A stretch of 64,000 nt of DNA, taken from the NCBI RefSeq assembly GCF_035046485.1, contig NC_085137.1:14227346-14291345 (forward strand), read 5' to 3'. The notes below the pieces were generated by a model that had not been told where the DNA came from, did not search any database, and saw nothing but the letters and a program-made list of their open reading frames with translations. This document shows, one piece after another, positions 1-10,748 of this stretch. Origin of the DNA: Aedes albopictus (Eukaryota; Arthropoda; Insecta; Diptera; Culicidae). Within the stretch, counting starts at the first letter, position 1. Every line of letters starts with the position of its first letter. The position numbers were made by a program, and so were the translations under genes.

Positions 1-169
1 GCTCGTATATGTCAGGTTCAGGACACCTAAAATTACATGATTTTTTCTAGGTGTGTATATTTACTATATTTGGAGTAAGTATAGATTGGCCGGCTTTAGC
101 CCACACAATATCATAGGCTGTCCATAGTGAACCATAGTGGAATGTAATTTATTATCAATTCAAACACCA

Positions 170-471
170 TCTATATATATAAAAATGAGTTTGAAGTTCC
201 TTTGAGGCAACAAAACTCAAGAACGGCTGAACCGATCAGCATGACTCTTGAACGGTTCGGTTCGTATTCGTGGTGGCTGTGTTTATATGTACAAAAAGCT
301 ACGAAAATCAACTAGAAAAGTAAGAATATTGATAAAATACAGATTTTGTATGAACTGGGAAATAAATCAACACGATCGAAATGAAACCAATCTAGAGTGC
401 CGTGTTATTTTGAACTCAACAGTTGTCAAACCACCACAAGACGGCAAGACGAAGTTTGCCGGGCCAGCTAG
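170..471 (+). mobile_element. Non-autonomous Helitron remnant, copy 1
   Basis: The element starts with TC directly after an A (A|TCTATATATATAAAAATG) and ends with a GC-rich tail finishing in CTAG directly before a T. Those are the termini and the A/T insertion site expected of Helitrons. A second copy with the same interior and the same end lies at 52183-52481, which supports both boundaries. No helicase or Rep coding is present, so it is non-autonomous. The short ORF across it is a repeat artefact. Confidence 0.7.
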
Positions 472-1295
472 TATCGTATAAAGATGGCGGACCGTAGTTG
501 GATTTATTGCGATGCGACATGCCAAATTAAACCCAATTGTAGGTGCTACATACAATAGTTCTTAACAAAATTCATTGTTTAAATTTGTTACACACAGCTG
601 TTGGTAAAGTTAGGTTTGAATATACAGATTTACATGTATTATACATAAAATTTTGGGAATTCGTACAGATTGTGTTCTGAAGCCGTACAGATTTTTGGGC
701 TAGCGGAGTTATTGATGTTGTATGGGATACAGATTTTTTTATACGGAATTTGTATCAAGTTCAGATTTTCCAAAAGAGTCGTGAAGAGGGCTATCTCCAC
801 CTGGCATCTTCCTTTGCCTAATCAGTGAGCAAGTTATCTTCTGCTGTTTTTCTTCGCACGCTATTGACACTTTCATAAAATTTCGGCTACTCTCGCTTCC
901 TTGTTCCGCTCTCTGTTCTGCCGGGTCACTAACGAACCTCTTGTTTTTGGTTCGTCTTTGATGAGCTGTACCTAAGAAAGCGAAACCATCTTGGCAGAGC
1001 TTTTTCAGGCACTTAATCGTTGTAATTCAGACAATTTTTAATCAACTGACATAATTGGTGAGATACGTATAGTATCTAGCCGTGAAGAAAGATTCAAGTC
1101 AATTGTTTTGAAATTGACTGAATTATAGCGGCAAAGTGCCCAAAATACCCACTGCCCAAGTGGATTGGCATATATTAACTATCGTTCAAATGCATCTCTG
1201 GTTCAGATAGTACTCATCAAATAAAGCCATGAATTTCGTGATTGACATCTGAAAGATATTTTGGTGAAGCCTTTGCACGAATTTGTGGTAAAATT
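472..1295. other. Unassigned intergenic DNA
   Basis: No gene is seen. The stretch 640-780 is rich in repeated TACAGATT / ATCTGTA words. The same words recur in the repeat-like DNA at 30375-30580, so this is probably an old unnamed interspersed repeat. The rest shows nothing I can support. Confidence 0.4.
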
Positions 1296-1732
1296 TGTAA
1301 CAAATAAATTGGAGCCTTACGAATGCACATTTTATTTTCCGTATCGGGCCCCACGTCTGGGAACTTAGATACGAAAAATAAAATGAAACATTATAAATGC
1401 ATAAAACACAAATGTGCAACACATATCATTTATTGTGCCCAGTCATCTAAATAGATAACGTAATCCTACCCCAGAATGACGGGGTTTCATTATTGTTCTT
1501 GGTCCTGTAATCGTATTTTTTCTGGCTGGTTGCCTTTAGTTCGCAACGATAGTTGTTTTCATAGCTTGTGTTTGGTCTAGGAATTTCTAATCCTAAGGGG
1601 CATCTAGATTCCGGCAACAACACAAGACTGTCAACAATTTGTTGTCCATGTTAGGGGACGGCTTGCGTGTTTGTACTGGATCGCTCCTAGAATGTTTGGA
1701 GCGCTACAAATGCACATTAAAATTCAGGGACA
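1296..1732 (-). mobile_element. Solo LTR
   Basis: On the minus strand this segment begins TGTCCCTGAA and ends TTTGTTACA, the TG...CA termini of a long terminal repeat. It matches the 17313-17761 segment over its whole length and stops matching exactly at both ends. Only that second copy is followed by a primer-binding-site-like sequence, so this copy is a solo LTR. No clear 4-6 bp target duplication could be read, so the ends may be off by a few bases. Confidence 0.6.
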
Positions 1733-1937
1733 GATCAAATATTCTCCTATCTGTTTATTTGTCTAATCAACAGGCTATGTTTAAGCCCCAATGATGTTAC
1801 TTAATTCTAGGATTTAAAGTACAAAATTTACAGTCACATATAAAACTTACATACTAACAATGGATAGTCAATTGATACAATACATATTATAATCAAAAAT
1901 ACACATACAAAAACAAAAGCAGCATACGGAATAAACA

Positions 1938-2404
1938 CTAAGTAGACCTTGAAAAAAACAGACTAAATCTCCAACGAAGTATTTGACGAGACACGTTAAA
2001 ATCAAACAGTGAAGAAACTCTGTTGAAATTAAGCTGCAGCCCATTGACACTCCCGAACATGCTGTAGTTCGCCCGGTTTAAAGACAGCCGCAGCATGTAG
2101 TTGTTGCGAAGAGCACAAGGACATTGATGTCTATTTGACCTAGGAGAGCGGGACATTCGATGCGTCCCTGCAGAATATCTGATACCAGTAAAGCCCTGGC
2201 AGTATCTCTACGGGTCGACAGCGGTTGCAAGTGGATTAGCTGACAGCGGCTTTCATAACTTGGTAAACGATATGGATTGTTCCAAGGCAAACGTCGAAGA
2301 GCGTACCTCAAAAACCGTCGTTGGACAGACTCGATCCTTCCGACCCCATTATTGTAGAACGGGTTCCAAACAACCGAGCAGTACTCTAGTATGGATCGAG
2401 ATAG
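1938..2404 (-). pseudogene. Non-LTR 'H': C-terminal part of reverse transcriptase ORF
   Basis: The minus-strand translation holds the block 'RSILEYCSVVWNPF', typical of the region after the RT fingers/palm in Jockey/CR1-type elements, followed by 'LLVSDILQGRI'. Two overlapping frames (2078-2416 and 1938-2156) must be joined by a frameshift near 2100-2160 to reach the stop at 1938. The upstream continuation is at 2849-3166, across the SINE insertion. It is a decayed transposon gene, not a host gene. Confidence 0.75.
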
Positions 2405-2418
2405 GGCACAGTACAAGG

Positions 2419-2834
2419 ATTTTTTTTTTAATTCTTAATCACTTAACCTAATTTACAGCTCTATTGTCCACTGGGGCACTACGTGAGCAATTTCAATTGA
2501 CAGCTGCACTTACATTTTGTACAGCCCCTAGATTCTATTCTACTTTATCGAACTGTTTGCCTTTCTGCTGCTTTCACTTTTTCTACTTTATACCTAGTAG
2601 AATGATGAGCACAAGGATGATGATGGATGGCCGTGACTGCCTTTCCAGTCTGATTGGGGGTCCATTATGAGTAGCAGTTCGTCGATGTCCAGGTATCCGG
2701 GTCCGTTTGAGCCATGGGGCTCAGAAGAGGGTCAGTGTCAGTTGCTCTCGGGGGAAAAGCAACTGACGAAAAATTGCAAGTGCCGGGGCTGGGAATCAAA
2801 CCCATGACCATCCGCATATGAAGCCACGGGCCCC
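2419..2834 (-). mobile_element. Feilai-like tRNA-derived SINE
   Basis: On the minus strand the element opens with a tRNA-like head containing a B-box-like GGGTTTGATTCCC, and it ends in an A-rich tail (T-run at 2420-2430 on +). It is flanked by a 14-bp target duplication, GGCACAGTACAAGG, at 2405-2418 and 2835-2848. The body, with its 'GAGCCCCATGGCTCAAAC' segment, fits my recollection of the Aedes Feilai family. It lands inside the RT C-terminal coding of element H, and removing it with one duplication copy restores the protein order. Confidence 0.8.
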
Positions 2835-2848
2835 GGCACAGTACAAGG

Positions 2849-3166
2849 TTTTAAGGCTATAGACGTCCGTGAACTCTTTAGCAGTTCTGAATATGAATCC
2901 CAGTACACTCGAAGCTTTCCCGACGACATAGCTGATATGCTGTTTAAAGGAGAGCTGTTCGTCCAAGACTACACCAAGGTCTTTGATATGACTAACACGT
3001 TCAATTTGGGTACCTGACAAATTATAATTGAACAGTAATAAGCCGTTTTTTGTTCGAGAACGAGATCGCCGAGCACTTAGATTAGTTGACTTCCATTCGA
3101 TTTAAGGTACACCATTCAGCAAATGCATCCACCTGACGTTGAAGGAAATAGCAGTCTTCAATTGAG
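2849..3166 (-). pseudogene. Non-LTR 'H': reverse transcriptase segment between SINE and LOA
   Basis: The minus-strand protein reads '...SHIKDLGVVLDEQLSFK...' followed by 'VLGFIFRTAKEFTD', the post-catalytic RT region of Jockey/CR1-type elements. Bases 2933-3166 are repeated at 7538-7772 on the other side of the LOA element. Downstream coding resumes at 2404 beyond the SINE; upstream coding resumes at 7773. Confidence 0.7.
2933..3166. repeat. Left 234-bp direct repeat flanking LOA copy 1
   Basis: The sequence from TGATATGCTG to TTCAATTGAG matches 7538-7772 with only a few substitutions and short indels. It abuts the 5' end of the LOA element. Both copies are part of the RT coding of element H, so the uninterrupted H sequence needs just one of them. 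That is the pattern of a target-site duplication. Confidence 0.85.
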
Positions 3167-3619
3167 GACCGCCTGTTCCGGTGGTAAGAATCCACCAACA
3201 GGTGACCCCTAATTCATGGTGTGATGCGGCTTTATGCTTACCGTGCCTAGGAATGAATGGCTAGGGGGGTCTAATAAAAACCTAACCGCTAACGGAGCCT
3301 GTGGAGTACCAGGGCGCCCTCCACAGTATGTAGCCCTTACTGCGCTAACCGGAGCAATGGTGCGGTGGACCTTGTGTTTCTCCGAGACAATCAGCTGCCC
3401 TTCTTTAGTCTCACTTGAGGCTAAATAAGGGCGGGATTATGAAGATGTTGTTAATTAGTTTAAATTTTCACCTATATGGTTTCGCATTATGCGATTTACA
3501 CAGTGTATTCTGTGTATCCTCGCCTTTGGCGTTTTCCAATCGATACCGATTTGGTTTTATTGTTGCTGTTCTTTGTTGTGCTGTTGTTGCGAAGAGTTTG
3601 ATCTTACCTAGTTTGGGTA

Positions 3620-4432
3620 GTGGCTACGGTTAAGATAGCTCAGATCAATCTTCAGCATAAAAGAACAGCAACGATCAATCTTTGTAGACTTATGCAAAAT
3701 GGTACAGCCCAAGTGGTCTTGGTACAAGAACCTTACTTTCGTAAGGGAAATTTCTATCTAGGAAACCTTGTGAACCCGGTGTTTGCCACTTTCAGTAAAC
3801 ATGAAATGGCAAACTCGCGTGTCATGCCTCGAGCCTGTGTGCTTGTCAACAACGCAATAGTTGCTACACTCATCTCTGAACTAACCACCAGAGATGTATG
3901 TGCTATCACAATTGATGTATCTGTTGGAAACCTCAACAGGAAATACGTCTATTGTTCTGTGTATTTACCGCATGATGAACCATCCCCTACGGATGCTTTC
4001 AAACAAGTCATCGCATACTGCACTTCAAAAGGCCTTCCGCTAATTGTTGGCAGTGATGCTAATGCTCACCATATCATCTGGGGCAGCTCAGACATTAACT
4101 TGAGAGGCTCCAGTTTGATGGAGTACTTAAGTAGTACAGATCTTGCATTACTTAACATAGGCAACCGCCCAACCTTCATGGTATCTGCTAGAGAGGAAGT
4201 GTTAGACATAACGCTTTGCTCTAGCAGAATTAGTCACAAGCTGACCAATTGGCATGTGTCAGATGAAGAATCTTTATCTGACCATCGCTACATCTTTTTT
4301 GAACATTTAATGTTACTTCGCAAACATTGCGTTTCAGGAATCCTCGGTCAACAAACTGGGATCTTTATACTGATTTGGTTGCAGCCAAATTTCATGGATA
4401 TTCACCATCCATTGACACTCCAAGTGATTTAG
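3620..4432 (+). pseudogene. LOA copy 1: apurinic/apyrimidinic-type endonuclease
   Basis: An endonuclease that nicks target DNA to start target-primed reverse transcription. The motifs run in order: 'INLQHKRTA' (metal-binding Asn) at the N-terminus, 'VQEPY' (catalytic Glu), 'SVYLPHDE', 'GSDANAHH' (Asp/Asn pair) and 'SLSDHRYIFFE' (Ser-Asp-His triad) near residue 225. The true domain ends just after that triad. The last ~40 residues are out of frame, and coding continues in another frame from about 4303. A start codon is uncertain: the frame opens at GTG 3620 and is open upstream. A one-base loss or two-base gain explains the break. Confidence 0.85.
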
Positions 4433-7167
4433 ATGATGCCGTTGATACTACAACGACCTTCATCATGGAAGCTTTTGAAGAAGCATGCCCTCTACGGTCT
4501 GTGAAGATCACAAGAGGAACCCCTTGGTGGAACTCTGATCTGGCGAAACTCAGGAAACATTGTAGAAATAGTTGGAACAGACGACGTTCGGCTGGTTCGG
4601 AGGCTTTCAGGTCGGCTCGCATGGCCTACAGGAAAGCTCTCCGGTCTGCTGAACGATCCGGCTGGAAAAACCTTTGTACAAATGTTTCCAGTCTTAGTGA
4701 AGCCAGTCGGTTAAACAAAATCCTTGCGAAATCTAAGGATTTCCGGGTGAACGAACTTCGTTTGCCAAATGGCGATCTGACTTCCTCTGATGAGGAAGTT
4801 CTGGAATGCTTATTCAGCACACACTTCCCTGGATGTGTAGATATTACATCTTCGGATGGTACTGATGTCTTTTCTTGTAGTTATGATTCTTTAGCTTCGG
4901 CTCGGAGTATTGTAACTATAGAATCGATTGAGTGGGCTCTTAATAGCTTTGCTCCTTTCAAATCTCCTGGGGCAGATGGGATCTATCCTATTTTGCTTCA
5001 GAAGGGATTTGATTATTTCAAACGTGTTTTGAAAAAACTACTTGTTTGCAGTTTTGCTACAGGGTATATTCCCAAATCCTGGAGGGATATTACTGTAAAG
5101 TTTATTCCGAAAGTGGGTCGTGCGTCGTATGAAGAAGCAAAGAGTTTCAGACCTATCAGTTTGACCTCTTTTCTTCTGAAATGCTTAGAACGCATTGTGG
5201 ATCATCACATCCGTGATGTTCATATGGCCAACGTGCCTCTTCATGTGAACCAACATGCCTACCAATCTGGTAAGTCCACTGTGACTCTTTTACACAAGGT
5301 TGTTTACGATATCGAGAAAGCATTCGCTCAAAAGCAATCTTGTTTGGGTGTTTTCTTAGATATCGAGGGTGCCTTTGACAACGTGCCTTTCGATGCCATA
5401 TTGGAAGCCGCACGGAGTCATGGTATATCTCCAATGATTTCCAATTGGATTCACCAAATGCTCAAAAACCGATATCTCTTCTCGACATTGCGTCTAGCAG
5501 GGATTAGGAAATTGAGTGTTTGTGGATGCCCCCAAGGGGGAGTCTTATCACCGCTTTTGTGGAATCTCGTAGCAGATACGCTATTGAGGCAACTCAATAA
5601 TAGCGGTTTTCCTACTTATGGTTTTGCCGACGACTACCTAACATTGTTAGTTGGTATGTGCATCAGCACCCTTTTCGACCTGATGCAAAACGCCCTTCAG
5701 GTAGTTGAGAGTTGGTGTCGCCAATACGGCCTTTCGGTTAATCCGAGTAAAACATCTATTGTTCTTTTCACGGAAAGGCGAAACCGTAATGGCGTTCGAC
5801 CTTTGCGTCTCTTTGATTCTGAAATCGATGCGACTGAACAGGTAAAGTACGTTGGAGTCATTCTTGATTCCAAGCTTTCCTGGACACCTCACATTGAGTT
5901 CAGAATCAAGAAAGCTTGTATGGCCTTCGGGCAATGCCGGCGTACTTTTGGTACAACTTGGGGTCTAAAACCCAAGTATATCAAATGGATCTTCACAACT
6001 GTGGTTCGGCCAATATTGGCTTATGGATGTCTTGTGTGGTGGCAAAAGGGTGAAGTGAGAACGGTCCAATCTAAATTAGGCCATCTCCAAAGGATGTGCT
6101 TAATGGCGATGTCTGGAGCGTTCTCTTCAACTCCTACGGCAGCGCTCGAAGTTCTCTTTGACGTTGCCCCACTACACATTTATCTCAAACAAGAAGCCCT
6201 TTCTTGCACTTACCGGTTACGGGTACTCGGTCTACTACAGGAAACTCCTGTGAACCGCACATCAACACACACCTCGTTGTTTCCACTTTTAGTGAATTGG
6301 GACAAAATTGTCCTTGCTCCAAGTGATCTTACAATTGCTTGTAATTTTCCATATAGGACATTTTCCACGAAATTCCCTTCCCGGGAAGAGTGGACATCTG
6401 GTTATCTGGAAAGAAGTATTTCAGATGGCATCGTATGTTACACTGATGGCTCCCTTCTCGAAGGTCGAGCAGGTGCTGGTGTTTATTCTCGTGAGCTAAG
6501 GCTGTATCAGTCTTATTCACTTGGTAGACACTGCACCGTTTTTCAGGCCGAAATCTTTGCTCTTATGTGTGGAGTGCAATCAGCACTTCAGCAGCACGTA
6601 ATGAGCAAAGTAATATACTTCTGTTCAGATAGCCAGGCTGCTATTAAAGCACTTGCTTCGGCCAACTCCAGGTCGAAGATAGTTATCGCTTGTCGAACTC
6701 AAATCGAGGAGCTGAATTCAGCAAACGCTGTTCACCTTGTATGGGTACCTGGCCATTCTTCCATCGCTGGAAATGAATTGGCTGATGAGTTAGCTCGCAC
6801 TGGAGCATCACATGACTTCATTGGCCCTGAGCCAGCTATTCCGGTATCCAAGTGTTGGGTAAAGCTTCAGATTGACACCTGGGCTGCCACTCAGCACAAA
6901 CAATACTGGAATAGTTTGGAGTCATGTCGTCAAACCAAATTGTATAGTGCTGAGCCATCTCTACGGGTGGCGAAGTATCTAACTAATCTGTCTAAGCAGA
7001 ATTGCAGCATGCTGGTCAAAGCATTGACTGGCCACTGCCGACTCAGCTATCACATGGCGAATATTCAGCAAGCTGATTCATTTGCCTGTGATAGCTGTGA
7101 ATCCGATTATGGAACTTCGTATCATTTGATATGTAACTGTCCAGTTTTCGCGCAACTGCGTTTCTGA
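4303..7167 (+). CDS. LOA copy 1: reverse transcriptase and RNase H
   Basis: A ~950-residue open frame with the RT palm ('FRPISLTSFLLKCLERI', 'GVFLDIEGAFDNV', 'GCPQGGVLSPLLWN', and 'GFADDYLTL' carrying the catalytic Asp pair) followed by RNase H ('VCYTDGS', 'FQAEIFAL', 'FCSDSQAA', 'GHSSIAGNELADELA'). A final Cys-rich motif, C-x2-C...H-x4-C, is typical of I/LOA-type elements. The frame begins without an ATG because it should be fused to the endonuclease upstream. The stop at 7165-7167 sits at a 15-bp tandem duplication (GAGTATTCTTATTA repeated), and homologous-looking coding resumes in another frame to about 7279. It has a long intact catalytic core, unlike everything else mobile in the window. 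Confidence 0.9.
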   Translation, partial: TFNVTSQTLRFRNPRSTNWDLYTDLVAAKFHGYSPSIDTPSDLDDAVDTTTTFIMEAFEEACPLRSVKITRGTPWWNSDLAKLRKHCRNSWNRRRSAGSEAFRSARMAYRKALRSAERSGWKNLCTNVSSLSEASRLNKILAKSKDFRVNELRLPNGDLTSSDEEVLECLFSTHFPGCVDITSSDGTDVFSCSYDSLASARSIVTIESIEWALNSFAPFKSPGADGIYPILLQKGFDYFKRVLKKLLVCSFATGYIPKSWRDITVKFIPKVGRASYEEAKSFRPISLTSFLLKCLERIVDHHIRDVHMANVPLHVNQHAYQSGKSTVTLLHKVVYDIEKAFAQKQSCLGVFLDIEGAFDNVPFDAILEAARSHGISPMISNWIHQMLKNRYLFSTLRLAGIRKLSVCGCPQGGVLSPLLWNLVADTLLRQLNNSGFPTYGFADDYLTLLVGMCISTLFDLMQNALQVVESWCRQYGLSVNPSKTSIVLFTERRNRNGVRPLRLFDSEIDATEQVKYVGVILDSKLSWTPHIEFRIKKACMAFGQCRRTFGTTWGLKPKYIKWIFTTVVRPILAYGCLVWWQKGEVRTVQSKLGHLQRMCLMAMSGAFSSTPTAALEVLFDVAPLHIYLKQEALSCTYRLRVLGLLQETPVNRTSTHTSLFPLLVNWDKIVLAPSDLTIACNFPYRTFSTKFPSREEWTSGYLERSISDGIVCYTDGSLLEGRAGAGVYSRELRLYQSYSLGRHCTVFQAEIFALMCGVQSALQQHVMSKVIYFCSDSQAAIKALASANSRSKIVIACRTQIEELNSANAVHLVWVPGHSSIAGNELADELARTGASHDFIGPEPAIPVSKCWVKLQIDTWAATQHKQYWNSLESCRQTKLYSAEPSLRVAKYLTNLSKQNCSMLVKALTGHCRLSYHMANIQQADSFACDSCESDYGTSYHLICNCPVFAQLRF

Positions 7168-7537
7168 GTATTCTTATTACGAGTATTCTTATTAAACACT
7201 TATTAAGTGAAACTGACTTCAGAAACCTGAATCTTCAGGATATTCTGTTGTTCTTAACCCGCTCTGGTAAAGAGCTATAGGCTCTCTTTCGCTTTATGCG
7301 TTATTACAGTGCCCTTTTCAGGGCGCTGTTTGAACCCATTGTGGTACGCTTGTGCGTTAGTACCCTCTTCCAGGGTATTTTTCCTATTTCCCTACCTGTC
7401 CCTATCCCCATCCAAATCCTTTTTCCTTCCTTTTCCCTCAGGTAGATGATGAAATAGGCTGTTATTTTGGCGATGGCACAAATGTCTCAAATGGAGGATA
7501 ACGTGCCTCTGGAGCCGGCCTTCTGATACCTGATACC

Positions 7538-7772
7538 TGATATGCTGTTTAAAGGAGAGCTGTTCGTCCAAGACTACACCAAGGTCTTTGATATGACTAA
7601 CACGTACAATTTGGGTACCTGACAAATTATAATTGAACAGTATAGGCCGTTTTTTGTTCGAGAACGAGATCGCCGAGCACTTAGATTAGTTGATTAGTTC
7701 ATTCGATTTAAGGTACACGATTCAGCAAATGCATCCACCTGACGTTGAAGGAAATAGCAGTCTTCAATTGAG
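7538..7772. repeat. Right 235-bp direct repeat flanking LOA copy 1
   Basis: It starts directly after the TGATACC tail of the LOA element and ends at TTCAATTGAG, after which the H element continues with CGAACACG. It matches 2933-3166. The differences are a few point changes plus small indels in the middle (around 7642-7695), so the duplication is old but not ancient. Confidence 0.85.
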
Positions 7773-8682
7773 CGAACACGAAGGTATAGTTTAAGATCAT
7801 CCGCAAAGGATAATCGCGGTCCTTCGATCACTATGTTTACATCGTTGAAATAGATCAAAAAGATCAGCGGTCCTAAGTGGCTGCCTTGTGGGATACCAGA
7901 TGTTGCGGCAAATGAAGAGGACTGACAATCACCTATAACGACGGACAGGCGGCGACCAGTGAGGTAAGATTGAAACCATTGCAGCAGGGGGCCATGGATT
8001 CCCGATCAAATTTAGCTACAGTAATACGATGGTGCAATTTGTCAAATGCTGTAGTCAGGTCGGTGTAAATAGCGTCTGTTTGAACGCGCTTCGGCATGCT
8101 CTCGATGATATGGGAGGTGAGGCACAGCCGATTGGTGGCCGTAGAGCGACCTGGCATGAATCCATGTTGGTTGGAGCTAATATACGGTTTGCAGTGAGCG
8201 AATAGCGGGTCCATGATGACGATTTCAAACAGTTTGGCGATGGCACAGAGCGAAGTAATGCCGCGATAATTGCCAACCTCTTGTATGCTCCCCTTTTTGT
8301 GGACTGGAAACATGTGTGCAAACTTCCAGAACGTTGGAAATAAGCCAGTGGTTGCGGAGAGTCGGAAAACGTGAAGCAATGGTGACAGAAGGTTGTTGAT
8401 TTGCATCTTAAGGAACGCCGACGGAATACTATCGGGACCCGGATTGTACGACGATTTGAGTTTTAAGGCAGCTGCTCAACGCTGCTCAACGATCGCCCAA
8501 ACTGTGGAACTGTGCTAGCGGCACGTGCGACGTGATTATCATCCAGCTCCTCGTCGACGAAAACACTAGCAAATTTGTCGGCGAAAAGGTTACATATATC
8601 TTGCGGAGAGGAAGCAACTTTGTCATTGAGTGCCATAGAAGCTGGCAAACCAGATTCGCGACGCTGTTTATTCACGAATTTC
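7773..8682 (-). pseudogene. Non-LTR 'H': reverse transcriptase core and upstream linker
   Basis: The minus-strand translation contains 'FAHMFPVHKKGS', 'NYRGITSLCAIAKLFE', 'SNQHGFMPGRST' and 'TDLTTAFDKLHH', the first RT palm blocks of Jockey/CR1-type elements. The linker 'ICNLFADKFASVF' lies upstream in 8463-8684. The YADD-region frame is disrupted around 7933, and several frames must be joined. It is continuous with the endonuclease ORF across the MITE at 8683-8925. Confidence 0.8.
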
Positions 8683-8925
8683 AATAGAAATACACTAGAA
8701 CTCCAATGGCGCTGTAATCACATTTCGTATTTAATTGTTTTAATAACTTTAATTGCAATAATTTACTATTTTCCAGTGTCCATCTTGTAGAGGACCTTTG
8801 GTTATTGTAAACAAAATTAACTTGACACTTCTAGTACCGCTGCAGACGCTGTAAGGGCGTGGCAAACTAGATGTTAGTCACACGAACAGTCGCGGCATTG
8901 GACTTCTGTGGCTAGTTATTCTACT
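8683..8925. mobile_element. 243-bp MITE with 8-bp target duplication (hAT-like)
   Basis: The insertion is flanked by CGAATTTC at 8675-8682 and 8926-8933. Its ends are imperfect inverted repeats (AATAGAAATACACTAGAACT on the left; the complement of the right end reads AGTAGAATAACTAG). Removing it joins 'PKPFWKF' to 'VNKQRRESG' in the H protein. The 8-bp duplication suggests hAT mobilisation. Confidence 0.7.
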
Positions 8926-8933
8926 CGAATTTC

Positions 8934-10156
8934 CAAAACGGTTTTGGATGGGATTTGAGCTTTCTCTGAATGCCGCGTTGGTAACGTAGGAAGCATCGCT
9001 TCGCAACTCGTTTATACTCGTAATTGATCCTCAGATAGTAGTTCCGGAGTAACAGTGTGCGGTGTCTGGTGAATTTCCTCAGGGCGGCCCTCTTACCAGA
9101 TTTACAATTGGCAACTTTGAATTGATTGCTAACAGCAAAGGAGGATGGTGGCGTGTTAATTTCACTAGAGGAGCCCCGCATATGAGTGGGGCGATGTCCT
9201 GTGCACTAACGAAGCAGAGATCCAAGCTGCGGTTATTTTGGTTGGAAACGTGGTTGATTTGAGAGAGCGCTGCAGCACTGTAGTTGTCCAAAAGGCAAGA
9301 CGCGGAAGAGTGAATGACGGAGCGGTCTACGTCAGGATAGAGAAAGCCATTGCATATTCTGCTCCACGTGATTTCAGAGAGATTGAAATCACCCATCACA
9401 ACAACTTCATCCCTGGGTCTAGCGATTTCCAGAATAGAGAACAATGACTGGCAATGTGCTTCCATAAGTGATACTTCACGTTTGCGATCAGGTGGAATAT
9501 ACAGCGCACAGAGAAACAAGGTGCGATCACCCAGCTTGATCGATGCCCACACTTGCTCTAAACCAATCCAAGAGGGGTTATCAACTCTTCTCGCTTTGAG
9601 CCTACAATTAACAGCTGCTAAGACACCCCCGCCTGTTAGTTTTTTGCTGTTCTCAATGCTCCTATCACACCGGAAAACCTCGTAATCGTCATCAAAAATT
9701 TGGTGGGAAAGCGTTCGAGCATCCAACCAAGTCTTGGTGAGAACGATGATGTCGTAGCAACCACCGGAGATAGCAACACAGAAATCCGCGACACTACTGT
9801 TCATACCGCCAACGTTCTGATAGTAAACGGTAGTCTCTTGATAACTGCTGGGCGAGGGAGCTCTAGATGACGACGGAATCGATGTGACGGTTGGACCATC
9901 AGTTGGACAACTGGAAACAACACGTATTTCAGTGCATGAGTTGCTCAAAGGGACGTTGTACTTGCCTGCAAAAGAGTTTCGGAAGACCTCTTCACCGACA
10001 CCACACACAGGACCGGGACGGCTGCAGGTCGCTGGCGGGAGGGGCTCGACTGTGGCGGGCGGGTCTGAGGCTTCCAAAAGGCTGAAGGCAGGCGTGCGTC
10101 CCGGTGTCTGGATCAAGGAGATGCTGTTGACGGATTTCGCGCCAACTCGAACAAAT
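8934..10156 (-). pseudogene. Non-LTR 'H': ORF1 tail and apurinic endonuclease
   Basis: The frame 9079-10156 reads a Pro/Ser-rich stretch and then an endonuclease domain: 'TTVYYQNVGGMNS', 'DIIVLTKTWLD', 'GGGVLAAV', 'LCALYIPPDR', 'VVMGDFNLSEI', 'SLDLCFVS'. Coding continues in a second frame (8934-9181) to 'KPFWKF'. The upstream end is cut by the DNA transposon at 10157. The segment from about 9858 to 10156 resembles 15014-15312 at roughly 85% by eye. The endonuclease domain itself is open over its length. Confidence 0.8.
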
Positions 10157-10616
10157 GTTGGCAGCACCCTCTCAGATTACAACGAAACTTTCTTGGTGTG
10201 TAGACCTTGCCCAGATAAGCCACTTTGCATACTCATTTTTCTAATTTTTTTTCTCGACTGACTTTTGAAAAGGGCTAAACTTTTTTTATGGATTTTTTAA
10301 AAATGTGTTTAATCAAAAAATGACTACTCCTACAAAAAAGTGTTGTATGGGTGATTATCACAAAATAAGTCAAATTTTAAGAAAAAAATACTGAAAAAAA
10401 TCCAAAATGAGCTCTACACTGAAAAAAATCATTTCTAAAAATTCAAAGTTGATTTAAAAAAAACACCATTTTTGATTTTGATGAAATTTTGTCTCAAGAC
10501 AGGTAATTATGTTCCCTACCAACCGTCCATACATCACAAGATGGGCACTTTTAAGGAAAAAAAGTTTTTCTAACAAAAACTTTTTCTTGTTCGAATGATT
10601 TTTTTTCAGTGTATTT
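10157..10616. repeat. Left terminal inverted repeat of the DDE-like transposon
   Basis: It matches the complement of 14555-15013 with roughly 90% identity by eye, including GGGCTAAACTTTTTTTATGG, ACCAACCGTCCATACATCAC and the inner GAAAAAAATCATTTC block. The innermost part contains a small hairpin of A/T runs (AAGTTTTTCTAACAAAAACTT). The outer 100 bp are the most diverged. Confidence 0.8.
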
Positions 10617-10748
10617 TGTTATCAACAATAAAACCAGTGAAGGCCATAACAATCCCAGAATCCAATGAAACTCAATTTTCTAGGAGATTTTGTGTTATTT
10701 ATTCAATCATTTGGAAGGGTTTTCCTATACATAAAAAACTTCAAAATA

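Larger units (their letters stand above)
3167..7537 (+). mobile_element. LOA-clade-like non-LTR retrotransposon, near full length (copy 1)
   Basis: A 4.37-kb element with a ~450-bp leader, an endonuclease ORF, a reverse transcriptase plus RNase H ORF, a 3' UTR, and a tail of repeated TGATACC units. An RNase H domain after RT and a C-terminal CCHC-like motif point to the I/LOA group; LOA (Lian-like) is my best guess from the mosquito context. A degenerate copy with the same 5' and 3' ends lies at 27678-29796. The element is flanked by 234-bp direct repeats. It is broken only by a frameshift between EN and RT (near 4300-4325) and another at the C-terminus (near 7167). Confidence 0.85.

Noticed and set aside
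1186..1422. 78-codon minus-strand ORF
   Set aside because: Covers part of a solo LTR; no protein similarity recognised.
9884..10261. 125-codon plus-strand ORF
   Set aside because: Antisense to ORF1/endonuclease coding of element H and reaching into a terminal inverted repeat.
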